From an uncultured Collinsella sp. (lineage in GTDB: Bacteria > Actinomycetota > Coriobacteriia > Coriobacteriales > Coriobacteriaceae), in the NCBI GenBank assembly GCA_900762325.1, contig CAAFGG010000028.1:1-64000 (forward strand): a DNA stretch of 64,000 bases. Direction: 5' to 3'. The translations under genes and the position numbers were made by a program. The notes below the pieces were generated by a model. The model saw only the letters and a list, made by a program, of their open reading frames with translations, was not told where the DNA came from and ran no database searches. Within the stretch, counting starts at the first letter, position 1; each line of letters begins with the position of its first letter. Positions 18,676 to 27,501 of the stretch are shown piece after piece.

Positions 18676-19926
18676 TTACTGGCGTTGCTTGGGCTCGGTG
18701 ACGATGGCTCGGACAATGCGGGGGCGATCGGTGAGGTCATGGACGATACGCACGTCCGAAAGGCCTGCTTGACGACAGAGCTCGGCCGCGGCGTCGAGCG
18801 CGCCCTCGTAGAGCTCGCAGGCAAACAGGCCGCCGGCACGCAGCATGTAGGGCGCCGCGTTGAGCAGGCGGCGGAAGATATCGAGACCGTCGGCACCGCC
18901 CTCGAGCGCCAGATCGGGCTCAAAGTCCTTGACCTCATGCGGCAGCGAGCGCATGACATCGGTGGGGATGTAGGGCGGGTTGGAGACGAGTACGTCAAAG
19001 GTGCCCCACTCTTCGCGGGGAATGGAGCTCACCAGGTTTGTGAGGCTGAAGGCGACCTCGTCGGACGTGAGGCCAAGCGCATCACGGTTTTTGGTAGCAA
19101 GGTCGATGGCGCGCGGCTCGATATCGGAAGCAGTGCAGGTAACGTGGCCGCGGCGCTCCCAGGCAAGGGAGAGCGAAATGCAGCCCGTGCCGCAGCCGAC
19201 CTCGAGAATGCGGGCAGTGCGGGGCTCGGCTGGGGCAGGCGCAGCGGTATCCTGAGCTGAAACCGTCTCCTGGTCGGCGCCCTCGATGGCGATGTCGTAT
19301 TCGTCGAGCTCGGGCTCGGCGGCTTTTGCGGCTTCGGCTTCTGCTGCTTGCGCGGCGGCTTCCTCGGCCTCGCGATCGGCAAGCTCCTCGGCATAGGCGC
19401 GGCTACCGAGCACGTCGCTACCCAGCGCAGCCTCATCGGCGGCCGTCAGGTTGGCAGCACGGCGCTCGGCGGTCGCGCGTTCGTCGGCCAGCGCCGCCTC
19501 AGCTTTGCGGGCCTGCTCGACCTCATCGTTCCAAGGCAGCTCAACACGCTGACGGGCAGCGGCCTCGGGGCTCAGCACCTCGGTATCCAGATAGTTCAGG
19601 ACTTCTTCGACGAGCATCTCGGTCTCGGGGCGCGGGATGAGCACACCGGGGGCGCACGCGACGTCGATCATGCGAAACTGCGTGCTGCCCGTGATGTATT
19701 GCAGCGGCTCGCCCTTAGCGCGGCGGACAACGGCCGCATGCATGGTCTCGAGCTGGGCCGCGTTAAGCGTCTCGTCCATACGCATATATAGGTCAATGCG
19801 CGCCAGGCCCGTGGCGGCGCACAGCAGCCACTCGGCAGAAAGACGGGGGTGCTCCTCGCCGCGCTCGGCCAGGTACTCCTTGGTCCACTCGAGACAACGC
19901 TTGATGGTCCAAATCTCGTTTGCCAT
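18676..19926 (-). CDS. prmC: Release factor glutamine methyltransferase with large internal insert
   Basis: N5-methylates the glutamine of the GGQ motif in RF1 and RF2. The N-terminal helical domain (about 1-100, ending GVLIPRPETEMLVEEVL) and the Rossmann methyltransferase domain with LEVGCGTG (241-248) and NPPY (316-319) are both intact. Between them lies a stretch of about 120 residues (117-236) that is rich in Ala and Glu and predicted helical or disordered. Usual PrmC proteins are about 280 residues; this one is 416. ATG at 19926 gives the normal N-terminus. Its substrate gene prfA lies upstream on the same strand, separated by 594 bp containing a repeat element. Confidence 0.9.
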   Translation of the reverse strand: MANEIWTIKRCLEWTKEYLAERGEEHPRLSAEWLLCAATGLARIDLYMRMDETLNAAQLETMHAAVVRRAKGEPLQYITGSTQFRMIDVACAPGVLIPRPETEMLVEEVLNYLDTEVLSPEAAARQRVELPWNDEVEQARKAEAALADERATAERRAANLTAADEAALGSDVLGSRAYAEELADREAEEAAAQAAEAEAAKAAEPELDEYDIAIEGADQETVSAQDTAAPAPAEPRTARILEVGCGTGCISLSLAWERRGHVTCTASDIEPRAIDLATKNRDALGLTSDEVAFSLTNLVSSIPREEWGTFDVLVSNPPYIPTDVMRSLPHEVKDFEPDLALEGGADGLDIFRRLLNAAPYMLRAGGLFACELYEGALDAAAELCRQAGLSDVRIVHDLTDRPRIVRAIVTEPKQRQ

Positions 19927-20318
19927 GGGGCCCTCCCCTCTTAAGCGCCGGACGGCGCGCGAATGTCGGAGCAGATTGTAAGCGAGGCCAGCGCTTGGCA
20001 AGGGGCGATTGAAGGCGATTATCGAGAATCAGCCCAGAATTTTGCACCGAGCTCGCTCAAAGCGTTCATTCGCTGACGTCTAAATTTGCATTCGTCAAGC
20101 TTTTGGCAAGGTTGCCCCAAAACTGACCAATATCTAACCAAGAACTTGCCAAATCACTTGACGCGCGACCCATCAAAAATCGCCCCGCGACTTCTTGGAC
20201 AATTTTTCGAGCAATATTTTCGATAGCAGATATATGCCGTCAATTACCTTAAGCAGGTAAGCAGCTCAAATGCCATAACAGCCGACTGAATAACATCTCA
20301 AAGCAATGTACCCAACCT
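19927..20318. other. Intergenic region between prfA and prmC, promoter-sized, no gene seen
   Basis: About 390 bp with lower G+C than the flanks. It must carry any separate promoter for prmC, but no convincing -35/-10 pair was found. GCCCCGCGAC and TTTTTCGAG short strings suggest no stable terminator. No open frame here resembles a protein. Confidence 0.4.
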
Positions 20319-20520
20319 AGTCATTTAAGAACGTCCCCAATGACTACATCTAAGGCGCCGCAGGTTGAGCATAAGTCAGCGAAAACGCCCCTAAGCGAGC
20401 AAGGTGACGTGAAAGAGGAGGAAAGCGTACTTTGGTACGCGACCGACGATTGAACGTCAGATTGCCGCTTAGGGGCGTTTGCAGCGTCGAGTCGTTACGC
20501 GGTTTGTAAAACCGCGTAAC
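20319..20520. repeat. Composite hairpin repeat, copy R2 (3' of prfA)
   Basis: Second copy of the element at 4780-4974, with the same order of blocks. The large hairpin here has AACGCCCCTAAGCG / CGCTTAGGGGCGTT arms (about 20383-20480) and a GTAC-TTTG-GTAC tip. AAGGTGACGTGAAA and TTGAACGTCAGATTG are kept. The closing palindrome at 20494-20520 touches the prfA stop codon. Arm sequences differ from R1 but pairing is preserved. Confidence 0.75.
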
Positions 20521-21588
20521 CTACACGGCCTGTGCCAGCTTCTCGGCACGCTCGGCGGCGGCGAGCGCCTCGATGACGGTGCCGAGCTGGTCGCCCAGGA
20601 GGACGCCATTGTAGGTGGAGTTGAAACCGATGCGGTGATCGGTCACGCGGTCCTGGGGCTGGTTGTAGGTACGGATCTTCTCGGAACGGTTGCCGTGGCC
20701 GATCTGGCTCTGGCGCTCGGCACCGAGCTCTGCCTGCTGCTTCTCGAGCTCCATCTCGTACAGACGGGCGCGCAGCATCTGCATGCAGACTTCGCGGTTC
20801 TGGATCTGGGAGCGCTGTTCCTGCGACTGCACCACGGTGTTGGTGGGCAGGTGGGTGATGCGCACGGCGGAATAAGTGGTGTTAACGCACTGACCGCCAG
20901 GACCGGAGGCGCAGTAGGTGTCGATGCGCAGGTCGGACTGGTTGATCTGGACGTCGATCTCCTCGGCTTCGGGAAGTACGGCGACGGTCGCCGTGGAGGT
21001 CTGGATACGGCCCTGGGACTCGGTCTTGGGAACGCGCTGGACGCGGTGCACGCCGGACTCGAACTTCATGACGGAGTAGACGCGGTCGCCCTCGACCTTG
21101 AACTCGATGGACTTAAAGCCGCCGGCCTCGCTGGGGCTGGAGTCGAGCACGGTGGTCTTCCAGCCGCGCGACTCGCAGAAGCGCTGATACATCTTGTACA
21201 GATCGCCGGCAAAGATGGCCGCCTCGTCGCCACCAGCGGCAGAGCGAATCTCGACGATGGTGTTCTTGTCGTCGTTGGGGTCGCTCGGGATGAGCATGTA
21301 CTTAATGTCTTCCTCGAGCTGGGGAAGCTTGGCCTCGTTTTCGGAGATGTCCATCTGGAGCATCTCCTTCTCATCGGCATCGGTAGTATCGTGGAGCATT
21401 TCCTTGGCAGCCTCGATGTCATCGAGCGCGCCGATGTACTCGCGCGAGGCAGCGATGAGGTCGGACTGGTGCGCGTACTCCTTGTTGAGACGCGTGAACT
21501 CCTTGATATCGGAGGCGACGGCCGGGTCGGAAAGCTTTTTCTCGAGCTCCTCGTAGGCCTTGATAATCTTTTCGAGCTTGTCGCGCAT
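20521..21588 (-). CDS. prfA: Peptide chain release factor 1
   Basis: Class I release factor reading UAA and UAG, 355 residues. The tripeptide anticodon region is VPKTESQGR (PKT at 187-189, where E. coli has PAT) and the catalytic GGQ is at 231-233. It lacks the SPF motif of RF2. Two positions near the GGQ differ from the common pattern: GGQCVNTTYSA replaces GGQHVNTTDSA, and GRIQTS replaces GRIHTS. Length and all other blocks are normal. It is followed by a repeat and then prmC, its modifying enzyme. Confidence 0.95.
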   Translation of the reverse strand: MRDKLEKIIKAYEELEKKLSDPAVASDIKEFTRLNKEYAHQSDLIAASREYIGALDDIEAAKEMLHDTTDADEKEMLQMDISENEAKLPQLEEDIKYMLIPSDPNDDKNTIVEIRSAAGGDEAAIFAGDLYKMYQRFCESRGWKTTVLDSSPSEAGGFKSIEFKVEGDRVYSVMKFESGVHRVQRVPKTESQGRIQTSTATVAVLPEAEEIDVQINQSDLRIDTYCASGPGGQCVNTTYSAVRITHLPTNTVVQSQEQRSQIQNREVCMQMLRARLYEMELEKQQAELGAERQSQIGHGNRSEKIRTYNQPQDRVTDHRIGFNSTYNGVLLGDQLGTVIEALAAAERAEKLAQAV

Positions 21589-21879
21589 GGCGGGACTCCT
21601 TTATATGCGTGAAGGTGAAAATCGGCAGAGCTGATGGGGCGCACGGCGCCACTGCGGGGGTAAGCCCGGCTAGAACATGTCGATCTTCAGATACATGCGC
21701 ATCCCTTCGCGTATGGGGTACTTAGTTGCGGTCTAACCCATACATGATAGCGTGCGCAGGCAAACCTGCATATAACCCGCACGGAATGAGTGGACGTAGC
21801 CGTTGGGGACGTTCCTTAACGGCTAGTCGTTTAAGAACGTCCCCAACAGCTAACAAAGGAAGCGTCGCTTTGTCACATT
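21589..21879. repeat. prfA leader region with GTCCCC palindrome
   Basis: Non-coding. A palindrome at 21802-21847 pairs GTTGGGGACGTTC with GAACGTCCCCAAC around an AGTCGTTTAA-containing loop; its right arm is the same string that opens copies R1 and R2. A partial GTCGCTTTGTCACATTC string at about 21867-21883 resembles half of the GACAAAGGGAC palindromes. The prfA promoter should lie near 21740-21790 on the minus strand, but only weak boxes were seen. Confidence 0.5.
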
Positions 21880-23307
21880 CTAGAGCGTTTGAAGCAGGGC
21901 GATGAGGAAGCGAACACCCTGGAGGTAGGCGCGGCGGGTGATGCGCTCGTTGGTGCCGTGGACACCGCGATCGCACTCGTCATCGTCGACCACAAACGCC
22001 GAAAAACGAATGCATTCGGAGCAAATGTGCTGGTAGTTGGCAGCGTCGGTCGCGCCGATCACGGTTGAGGGCACAATGCGGACGGGGCCCTCGTCCGCCG
22101 CGCTCGATCCGTTTTCGTCCGCCCCCTTTGGATCGCGGAAATAGCGGGCGGCGATGGAGCGAACCGCCTCGAGGCCGGGACCACCGATGCGCGGGGACGG
22201 CGAGGGTTCGGAGCTGCCGAGGCCCAGCTCCACTTCGACACGACCGGCAAGGTCCGCCCCGGCAACCGCCTCACGGCAGCGCGCCACAACGTCGGCCACG
22301 CTCGTGCCCTCGAGCATACGGAAATTGATATTGGCCCACATATCCTGCGGCATCACGTTGGCGCCGGTGCTGCCGCCCTCGATCTGCGTGGGCGCGCAGG
22401 TGGTGGTCACGAGCGGATAGAGCTTCTTGCTGGCGAGGCACTCGCGCACGATGGCGTCCTTGTTGGAGGCAATCTCGTCGGCCGTGTAGAGCTCCAGCTC
22501 GACGAGCTGTGCGGCAAGCAGGTCCGTGACGCGCGTCGGCCACTCGATATCGCAGATTGCGGTGATGGCACGGCTCAACACCTCGAGCGACGTGCCGCCG
22601 TAGGGGTTGGAAGAATGCCCACCCGCGCTCTTTGTCTTGAGCACAATGTCGGCATAACCCTTCTCAGCCAGGTCGGCGTGCATGAGCCAACCCTCGCCCG
22701 CGTTGTACTCGGCAGCCGAAACAATACGGTAGTCACCCTCGTCGATCAGATATTCAAGTTCAACACCGCGCTCCTCGAGCACGCGGCCGATAGCTCCAGC
22801 GCCGTACTGCGTGGTTTCCTCGTCCTGGCCAAAGGCGAGCAACAGCGAACGCTTGTGCTCCCAGCCGTGCGCCAACGCATACTCAACCGCCTCGAGAATG
22901 CCTGCGACCTGATCCTTCATGTCGATAGCGCCGCGACCCCAAATGTAGGTGTCGTCCACCTGTCCGCTAAAGGGGGCGTGCGTCCAGTCGGCCTCGGTAC
23001 CCGGCACCACGGGGACCACGTCCATGTGGCCCATGAGCATGACGGGTTTGAGGGCGGAGTCGGAACCGCCAAGCGTCACCAACAGCGAGTGGTCGATAAG
23101 CTCGACCTCGCCCGCCGCAAACACGCACGGCCAGGCCTGCTGCATATAGGCGCGCAGGTCGTCGAAGGGCTGCCAGTCCACCGCCTCGGCATCCATGCTC
23201 GAGATGGTCGGAAACGACAGCACGCGGCCCAAGCGCTCGCACGCGCCGGCCTCGTCCATATCGGCAAAATCGTCCTCATGCGCAAAGAAGCGCCAAACCT
23301 CGGCCAT
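21880..23307 (-). CDS. M20-family metallopeptidase
   Basis: Zinc-dependent exopeptidase or deacylase of 475 residues, cytosolic. Metal and catalytic motifs are in order: MGHMDVVPV, WGRGAIDMKDQ, GQDEETTQYGA and a C-terminal GVHGTNERI with the last His ligand. The dimerisation or lid domain (about 205-330) is present, including SAGGHSSNPYGGTS. The pattern is closest to the CPS1/carboxypeptidase-S-like branch of M20. The substrate is not predictable. A run PKGADENGSSAADEGP near 395-410 is a polar insertion. Confidence 0.87.
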   Translation of the reverse strand: MAEVWRFFAHEDDFADMDEAGACERLGRVLSFPTISSMDAEAVDWQPFDDLRAYMQQAWPCVFAAGEVELIDHSLLVTLGGSDSALKPVMLMGHMDVVPVVPGTEADWTHAPFSGQVDDTYIWGRGAIDMKDQVAGILEAVEYALAHGWEHKRSLLLAFGQDEETTQYGAGAIGRVLEERGVELEYLIDEGDYRIVSAAEYNAGEGWLMHADLAEKGYADIVLKTKSAGGHSSNPYGGTSLEVLSRAITAICDIEWPTRVTDLLAAQLVELELYTADEIASNKDAIVRECLASKKLYPLVTTTCAPTQIEGGSTGANVMPQDMWANINFRMLEGTSVADVVARCREAVAGADLAGRVEVELGLGSSEPSPSPRIGGPGLEAVRSIAARYFRDPKGADENGSSAADEGPVRIVPSTVIGATDAANYQHICSECIRFSAFVVDDDECDRGVHGTNERITRRAYLQGVRFLIALLQTL

Positions 23308-23333
23308 GACATCCTTTCGATTGTGACGACAAA

Positions 23334-23354
23334 GGCCGCCCCACGGGAGCGGCC
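23334..23354 (-). terminator. Probable terminator after the ABC importer operon
   Basis: GGCCGC and GCGGCC pair around a nine-base loop, followed on the minus strand by CTTTGTCG. It lies 25 bp past the stop of the ATP-binding subunit gene. The T-run is short. Confidence 0.55.
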
Positions 23355-23379
23355 CTGCAACGTAAGCGTTTGCGGTCGG

Positions 23380-24165
23380 TTATTTGTCCTCGAGATAGCG
23401 AGAGAGGAACTCACGAGTGCGCTGGTGTTTGGGGTTGCCAAAGAGCTCGGCCGGCGCGGCGTCCTCGAGTACCACGCCCTTGTCCATAAAGACCACGCGG
23501 TCGGATACGGTTCGGGCAAAGGCCATCTCATGCGTGACGACGACCATGGTCATGCCGTCGGCAGCGAGCTTGCGCATGACCTCGAGCACCTCGCCCACGA
23601 TCTCGGGGTCGAGTGCCGAAGTCGGCTCGTCAAACAGCATGATCTGCGGATTCATGCACAGGGCGCGCGCGATGGCCACGCGCTGCTTTTGGCCACCGGA
23701 CAGGCGACCCACGGCGGCGTGCGCGAACTTTTCGAGCCCCACACTCGTCAGATGCTCCATTGCGACCTTCTCGGCCTCGGCCTTGCTCATCTTTTTGAGC
23801 GTGACGGGCGCAAGCGTGCAGTTGTCGAGCACATCCATGTTGTTGAACAGGTTAAAGCCCTGGAACACCATGCCGATGTCCTCACGCAGCTTGTTAATGT
23901 TGCAGCGCTCGGCCGTAAGGTCCTGGCCGTGGAACCAGATGTGGCCCGCGTCCGGGGTCTCGAGCAGGTTGAGGCAGCGCAGGAAGGTTGACTTGCCCGA
24001 GCCCGAGGCGCCGATGATGGTGACGACCTCGCCGGGGTTAACGGACAGGTCGATGCCCTTGAGCACCTCGAGCGAGCCGAAGCTCTTGCGCAGGCCCTCG
24101 ACGCGGATGAGCGGGCCATTGGTCTGTGCGGCGGCCGTGGTGCTGGTAGTGGCGGTATCTGCCAT
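23380..24165 (-). CDS. Polar amino-acid ABC transporter, ATP-binding subunit
   Basis: ATPase of a PAAT-type importer (GlnQ/HisP-like), 261 residues. The Walker A loop is GASGSGKS, the Q-loop region FQGFNLFNN, the signature LSGGQKQR, and Walker B LMLFDEPTSALD, all intact. A Thr/Ala-rich N-terminal lead of about 18 residues precedes the domain. ATG at 24165 has a GGAG site; upstream codons in frame lie within the permease gene end. It follows its permease by 22 bp. Confidence 0.93.
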   Translation of the reverse strand: MADTATTSTTAAAQTNGPLIRVEGLRKSFGSLEVLKGIDLSVNPGEVVTIIGASGSGKSTFLRCLNLLETPDAGHIWFHGQDLTAERCNINKLREDIGMVFQGFNLFNNMDVLDNCTLAPVTLKKMSKAEAEKVAMEHLTSVGLEKFAHAAVGRLSGGQKQRVAIARALCMNPQIMLFDEPTSALDPEIVGEVLEVMRKLAADGMTMVVVTHEMAFARTVSDRVVFMDKGVVLEDAAPAELFGNPKHQRTREFLSRYLEDK

Positions 24166-24187
24166 GATGATTCTCCTCGTCTTGAGC

Positions 24188-25336
24188 CTAATTGGAGCTG
24201 GGCAGCGTGGCAGGAGCCTCGGCGCCGAGCTTTTTGCCAAAGGCCTCGAGCAGGCGGCTCGCCACGAGCGTCAGGATCAGGTAGACCACGAGCGCCACGC
24301 AGTAGACCTCCATCTGGCGGTAGTACACGCCGGCGACGGTGGTGGTGGCGTACATGAGGTCGAACACGCCGATGACCGAGAGCACCGACGAGTCCTTGAT
24401 GTTGATGATGAGCTCGTTGGTGAGCGCCGGGATCGCGTTTTTAATACCCTGAGGGAACACGACCTTGCGCATAGCCTGCCACTGCGACAGGCCCAGCGAG
24501 CGCGCTGCCTCGGCCTGGCCGGGATCGATGGACTCGATGCCGCCGCGCAGGACCTCCATCATGTAGGCGGTGGAGTTGAGCGAGATGGTGACGAGGCCGG
24601 CGGTGAAGGTACTCCAAATCTGGTTGGCCTGGGCAGTCTCGAAGCCCATGCCGCGCAAAACGGTGAAGCCCGCGTAATAGATGAGCAGGCCCTGGACCAT
24701 CATGGGCGTGCCGCGCACGATGGTGGAGTAGACGGTCGCAAAGCCGCGGCCGATGCTCTTAAAGAAGCGCACCAGGTCGTTGTCTACGCGGTCGAAGGTC
24801 TGAATACGCAGGAACACAAAGAGCAGCGCCAAGAAGAATGCGATGACGGTGCCGAAGGTCGCGAGCGCGATGGTGATCTCGATGCCACGGATGAAGAAGT
24901 CGCCGCTCTTGTAGGTCATGTAGACCAAGCTCGACAAAAAGTCGCTGGGGTTGGAATCCGAGACAATGCTCACCTGCACCAGATCGATAAACGACATGAC
25001 GCAGCGGTCGACAAAGAAGATCGCCGCGATGACGACCACGACATAGCTGCCCAGGCGCGCGCCGCGACGGAAACGCTCGGATGCAAACGGTGACTTTTCG
25101 CGATAGTCGCTCCAGTGCATAACCTTGGTGACGAGCGCTGCCGCCGACACGACGAGCCAGGCCCAAAGAATCGCCCAAAGGCAATCCTGGAAGATGCCGG
25201 TGGGCGCCAAAAAGCTCAGCGGCGTGGGGTTGCGCTGGCTAAATGCCAAGCCGAGCGCCGCGATAACGCTCGTGCCCAGGTACACATAACGGTGGTCGGC
25301 CTTGATAAAGGAGGCCAGACGATTGATGCCTTTCAT
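24188..25336 (-). CDS. Polar amino-acid ABC transporter, permease subunit
   Basis: HisM/GlnP-type permease, 382 residues, longer than the usual 220-250. The core permease domain (about 155-370) has the EAA loop EAARSLGLSQWQAMRKVVFPQG (given here as EAARSLGLSQWQ onward), which contacts the ATPase. The first 150 residues add about three membrane segments (20-35, 45-67, 90-110) not found in the basic family. It is translated from ATG at 25336 in an operon of binding protein, permease and ATPase. Confidence 0.9.
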   Translation of the reverse strand: MKGINRLASFIKADHRYVYLGTSVIAALGLAFSQRNPTPLSFLAPTGIFQDCLWAILWAWLVVSAAALVTKVMHWSDYREKSPFASERFRRGARLGSYVVVVIAAIFFVDRCVMSFIDLVQVSIVSDSNPSDFLSSLVYMTYKSGDFFIRGIEITIALATFGTVIAFFLALLFVFLRIQTFDRVDNDLVRFFKSIGRGFATVYSTIVRGTPMMVQGLLIYYAGFTVLRGMGFETAQANQIWSTFTAGLVTISLNSTAYMMEVLRGGIESIDPGQAEAARSLGLSQWQAMRKVVFPQGIKNAIPALTNELIINIKDSSVLSVIGVFDLMYATTTVAGVYYRQMEVYCVALVVYLILTLVASRLLEAFGKKLGAEAPATLPSSN

Positions 25337-25345
25337 GCTGCCTCC

Positions 25346-26272
25346 CTATGCCGGCTGACGGTCGAGGCACGCGTCCCACATTTGGTCGCGCTCCTCTTGG
25401 CTAATGCCCTTGAGTGTCTTGTCGATGAGCTTAAGCAGTTTGTCCGAGCCCTTGCGGCAACCGACATTTGCCGTGACCTCCTGCTTAAAGCCCTCGCCCT
25501 CGGCAAAGTGGATGGGGACGATACCGGGATTTTGGGCCATATAGCCCTTCTCGTTCTCGGTGTTGTAGGTCACGGCGTCGCACGTGCCCTGCAGCAGATT
25601 CGAGAACACCGTGGGGACCGAATCGACCGGGTTCTTGTGCACAACGCCCGGAATCTCGTCGATGACGGTATCGAGCATGGTGTCCTTTTGGCCGAGCACC
25701 GTGGCACCGCTGAAGTCGCTGAGCTTGGTGGCGTTTTGGTAGGGCGAGCCCTCTTTTACGAACAGGCCAAAGTAGCCAATGAAGTACGGGTCGGAAAAGC
25801 CGACGGACTCCTCGCGCTCGGGCGTGGCGCTCATGCCGGCGATGATGAGGTCAATCTGGCCGTTGTTGAGCGAGTCGATAAGGCCCGAGAAGCTCTGCTT
25901 GACGGCAACGGGCTCGCCGCCGAGAGCCTTGCAGACGATCTTGGCGATCTGCACGTCGTAGCCATCGGTATAGGCGCCCTGCACGTTGTCGATGGGGATC
26001 GTGAACTCGCTGGCCTCGGAAACCTGCCAGTTGTACGGGGCGTAGGCCGCCTCCATGCCGATGCGGATCTTATCCTTGCCGATAACGGAATCGGACAGGT
26101 CATCGCGACCGCCGCCCGTCGTGGGCTGGACCACCTTGAGTGTGGACGGACGCTGGCAGCCGGCAAGCGCGCCGGCGACAACGGTTGCGCTCGCAGCGAG
26201 GGCGCTACCCAAGAAGATGCGACGACTGCACACCGGCTGGGCCTGCGCGTCGCGCTGTAGTCGAGGTTGCAT
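25346..26272 (-). CDS. Amino-acid ABC transporter substrate-binding lipoprotein
   Basis: Periplasmic-binding-protein type 2 (SBP_bac_3) protein of 308 residues, anchored outside the membrane. The N-terminus combines a twin-arginine-like SRRIFLG with a hydrophobic core and the lipobox LAGC, so it may be exported by Tat and then lipidated. The binding core begins IRIGMEAAYAPYNW, and DLIIAGMSATPEREE forms the ligand pocket. The amino acid carried is unknown. It is the first gene of the operon, nine bases before the permease. Confidence 0.92.
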   Translation of the reverse strand: MQPRLQRDAQAQPVCSRRIFLGSALAASATVVAGALAGCQRPSTLKVVQPTTGGGRDDLSDSVIGKDKIRIGMEAAYAPYNWQVSEASEFTIPIDNVQGAYTDGYDVQIAKIVCKALGGEPVAVKQSFSGLIDSLNNGQIDLIIAGMSATPEREESVGFSDPYFIGYFGLFVKEGSPYQNATKLSDFSGATVLGQKDTMLDTVIDEIPGVVHKNPVDSVPTVFSNLLQGTCDAVTYNTENEKGYMAQNPGIVPIHFAEGEGFKQEVTANVGCRKGSDKLLKLIDKTLKGISQEERDQMWDACLDRQPA

Positions 26273-26407
26273 CTGATGCCTTCCCTATGTCGTTTTGCTG
26301 ACAATAAGACAGGATATACGTCAACAACCAGCAGCGCGGCATGTGCGCGAAAAATTAATAGACACACGAGGACGATTGGCACAAAGTAACCTGTCCCCAT
26401 GTACCAC

Positions 26408-26466
26408 TTGGCATGAAAAAGGCAAGGCATAGACCTTCTGGTCATGCCTTGCCTTTTTCATGCCAA
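26408..26466. repeat. Near-perfect 59-bp hairpin, tip GACC-TTCT-GGTC (part of copy R3)
   Basis: Twenty-three-base arms (26408-26430 with 26444-26466) pair perfectly, followed after one bulged A by GACC/GGTC and a TTCT loop. It belongs to the same element family as R1: the same tip and bulge, with different but complementary arms. It lies between the binding-protein promoter region and the epimerase end. Confidence 0.8.
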
Positions 26467-26528
26467 ATTGTCGCTCTGGGTGGCGCGCAGCGTCGACCGG
26501 TCCGTCGTTCGTTAGAACGGCGGAACCT
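26467..26528. repeat. 3' block of copy R3 abutting the epimerase stop codon
   Basis: GCGCAGCGTCGAC is followed by an imperfect palindrome (26499-26527) that ends at the stop codon of the minus-strand epimerase gene, as in R1 and R2. It probably acts as that gene's terminator. Confidence 0.6.
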
Positions 26529-27422
26529 CTAGAGCAGGGTAACGCTAAAGCTGCGAACGTCCGTCTCACCCGGTGCCAAGGTAATGGTGTTGACCTTGTG
26601 CTCAAAGACGTCGTCCTCGGTGTCCATGGTGGTGTGGCCGGTCCAGGGCTCGAGCGCCACAAACGGGGCGTCGTTGGCGGCAGACCATACGCCGATGTAC
26701 TTAAAGCCCTCAAAGTCGATCTTGACGCCGTGGCCCGACTTGCGGCCGCGCAACGTGAGCGTGGAACCCGGGGCATCGGTGAACATGATGGCGTCGTTAT
26801 CGAAGCTGCGGTGCGTGATGGGCAGCACGTCCGAGTTATCGGGAGCCTTGTAGCTGCCCTCGAACGTCATAAGACCGTCGGGCGTGATGATGGGGGCCTC
26901 GTTAGTCCAAGCCTCGGTAAACGCCAGCTCGTAATCCTCGAACGCCTCGTCTTCGGCACCGGGGGCGGGCACGTTGAATGCAGGATGACCGCCCACCGAG
27001 AACGGCAGGGCCACGTCGCCGGTGTTGGTGACGGCAAAGGTCTGCGTGAGCGTGGCGTCGCCGGTCAGGGCATAGGTCATGTTGAGCTTAAAGTGGAACG
27101 GGAACGCCTTGAGCGACTCGGGCGTGTCAGTGATCTCGTAGGTGACGGACGAGCCGTCCTCGGAGACCTCGACCAGCTTGTGCTCGACGATGCGCGCGAG
27201 GCCATGACGCGGCATCTCGCAGGTGCCAGCCGCAGACGTCGCCGTGTTGTTGCGCAGTGAGCCCACGATGGGGAACAGAATGGGCGCGTGCTTGCCCCAA
27301 AAGGCCGGGTCGCCCTGCCACAGATACTCGTTGCCGTTGAGGGCAAGGCTCGTGAGCTGGGCTCCCATGGAATCGATGGCCGCGGTGAGGCCGCCGCGCT
27401 TGATGGTGGTGACGGTAGACAT
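26529..27422 (-). CDS. Aldose 1-epimerase family protein (LacX-like)
   Basis: Galactose-mutarotase-like enzyme of 297 residues that would interconvert sugar anomers, cytosolic. FPIVGSLRNN and MPRHGLAR carry the conserved active-site positions of the LacX/YphB-type branch, and GGHPAFNVPAPG provides the central His. The glutamate base is probably in the segment GVWSAANDAPFVALEPWTG. ATG at 27422 has a GGAGGAAG site. Sugar specificity is unknown; no sugar operon is adjacent. Confidence 0.85.
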   Translation of the reverse strand: MSTVTTIKRGGLTAAIDSMGAQLTSLALNGNEYLWQGDPAFWGKHAPILFPIVGSLRNNTATSAAGTCEMPRHGLARIVEHKLVEVSEDGSSVTYEITDTPESLKAFPFHFKLNMTYALTGDATLTQTFAVTNTGDVALPFSVGGHPAFNVPAPGAEDEAFEDYELAFTEAWTNEAPIITPDGLMTFEGSYKAPDNSDVLPITHRSFDNDAIMFTDAPGSTLTLRGRKSGHGVKIDFEGFKYIGVWSAANDAPFVALEPWTGHTTMDTEDDVFEHKVNTITLAPGETDVRSFSVTLL

Positions 27423-27501
27423 GCTACTTCCTCCAAAAGTAAACAATAGTGTCGAGGGCTATTGTGCCACTCTTGGCGGCAAGGAGAAGCGGCAGGCGCA
27501 G

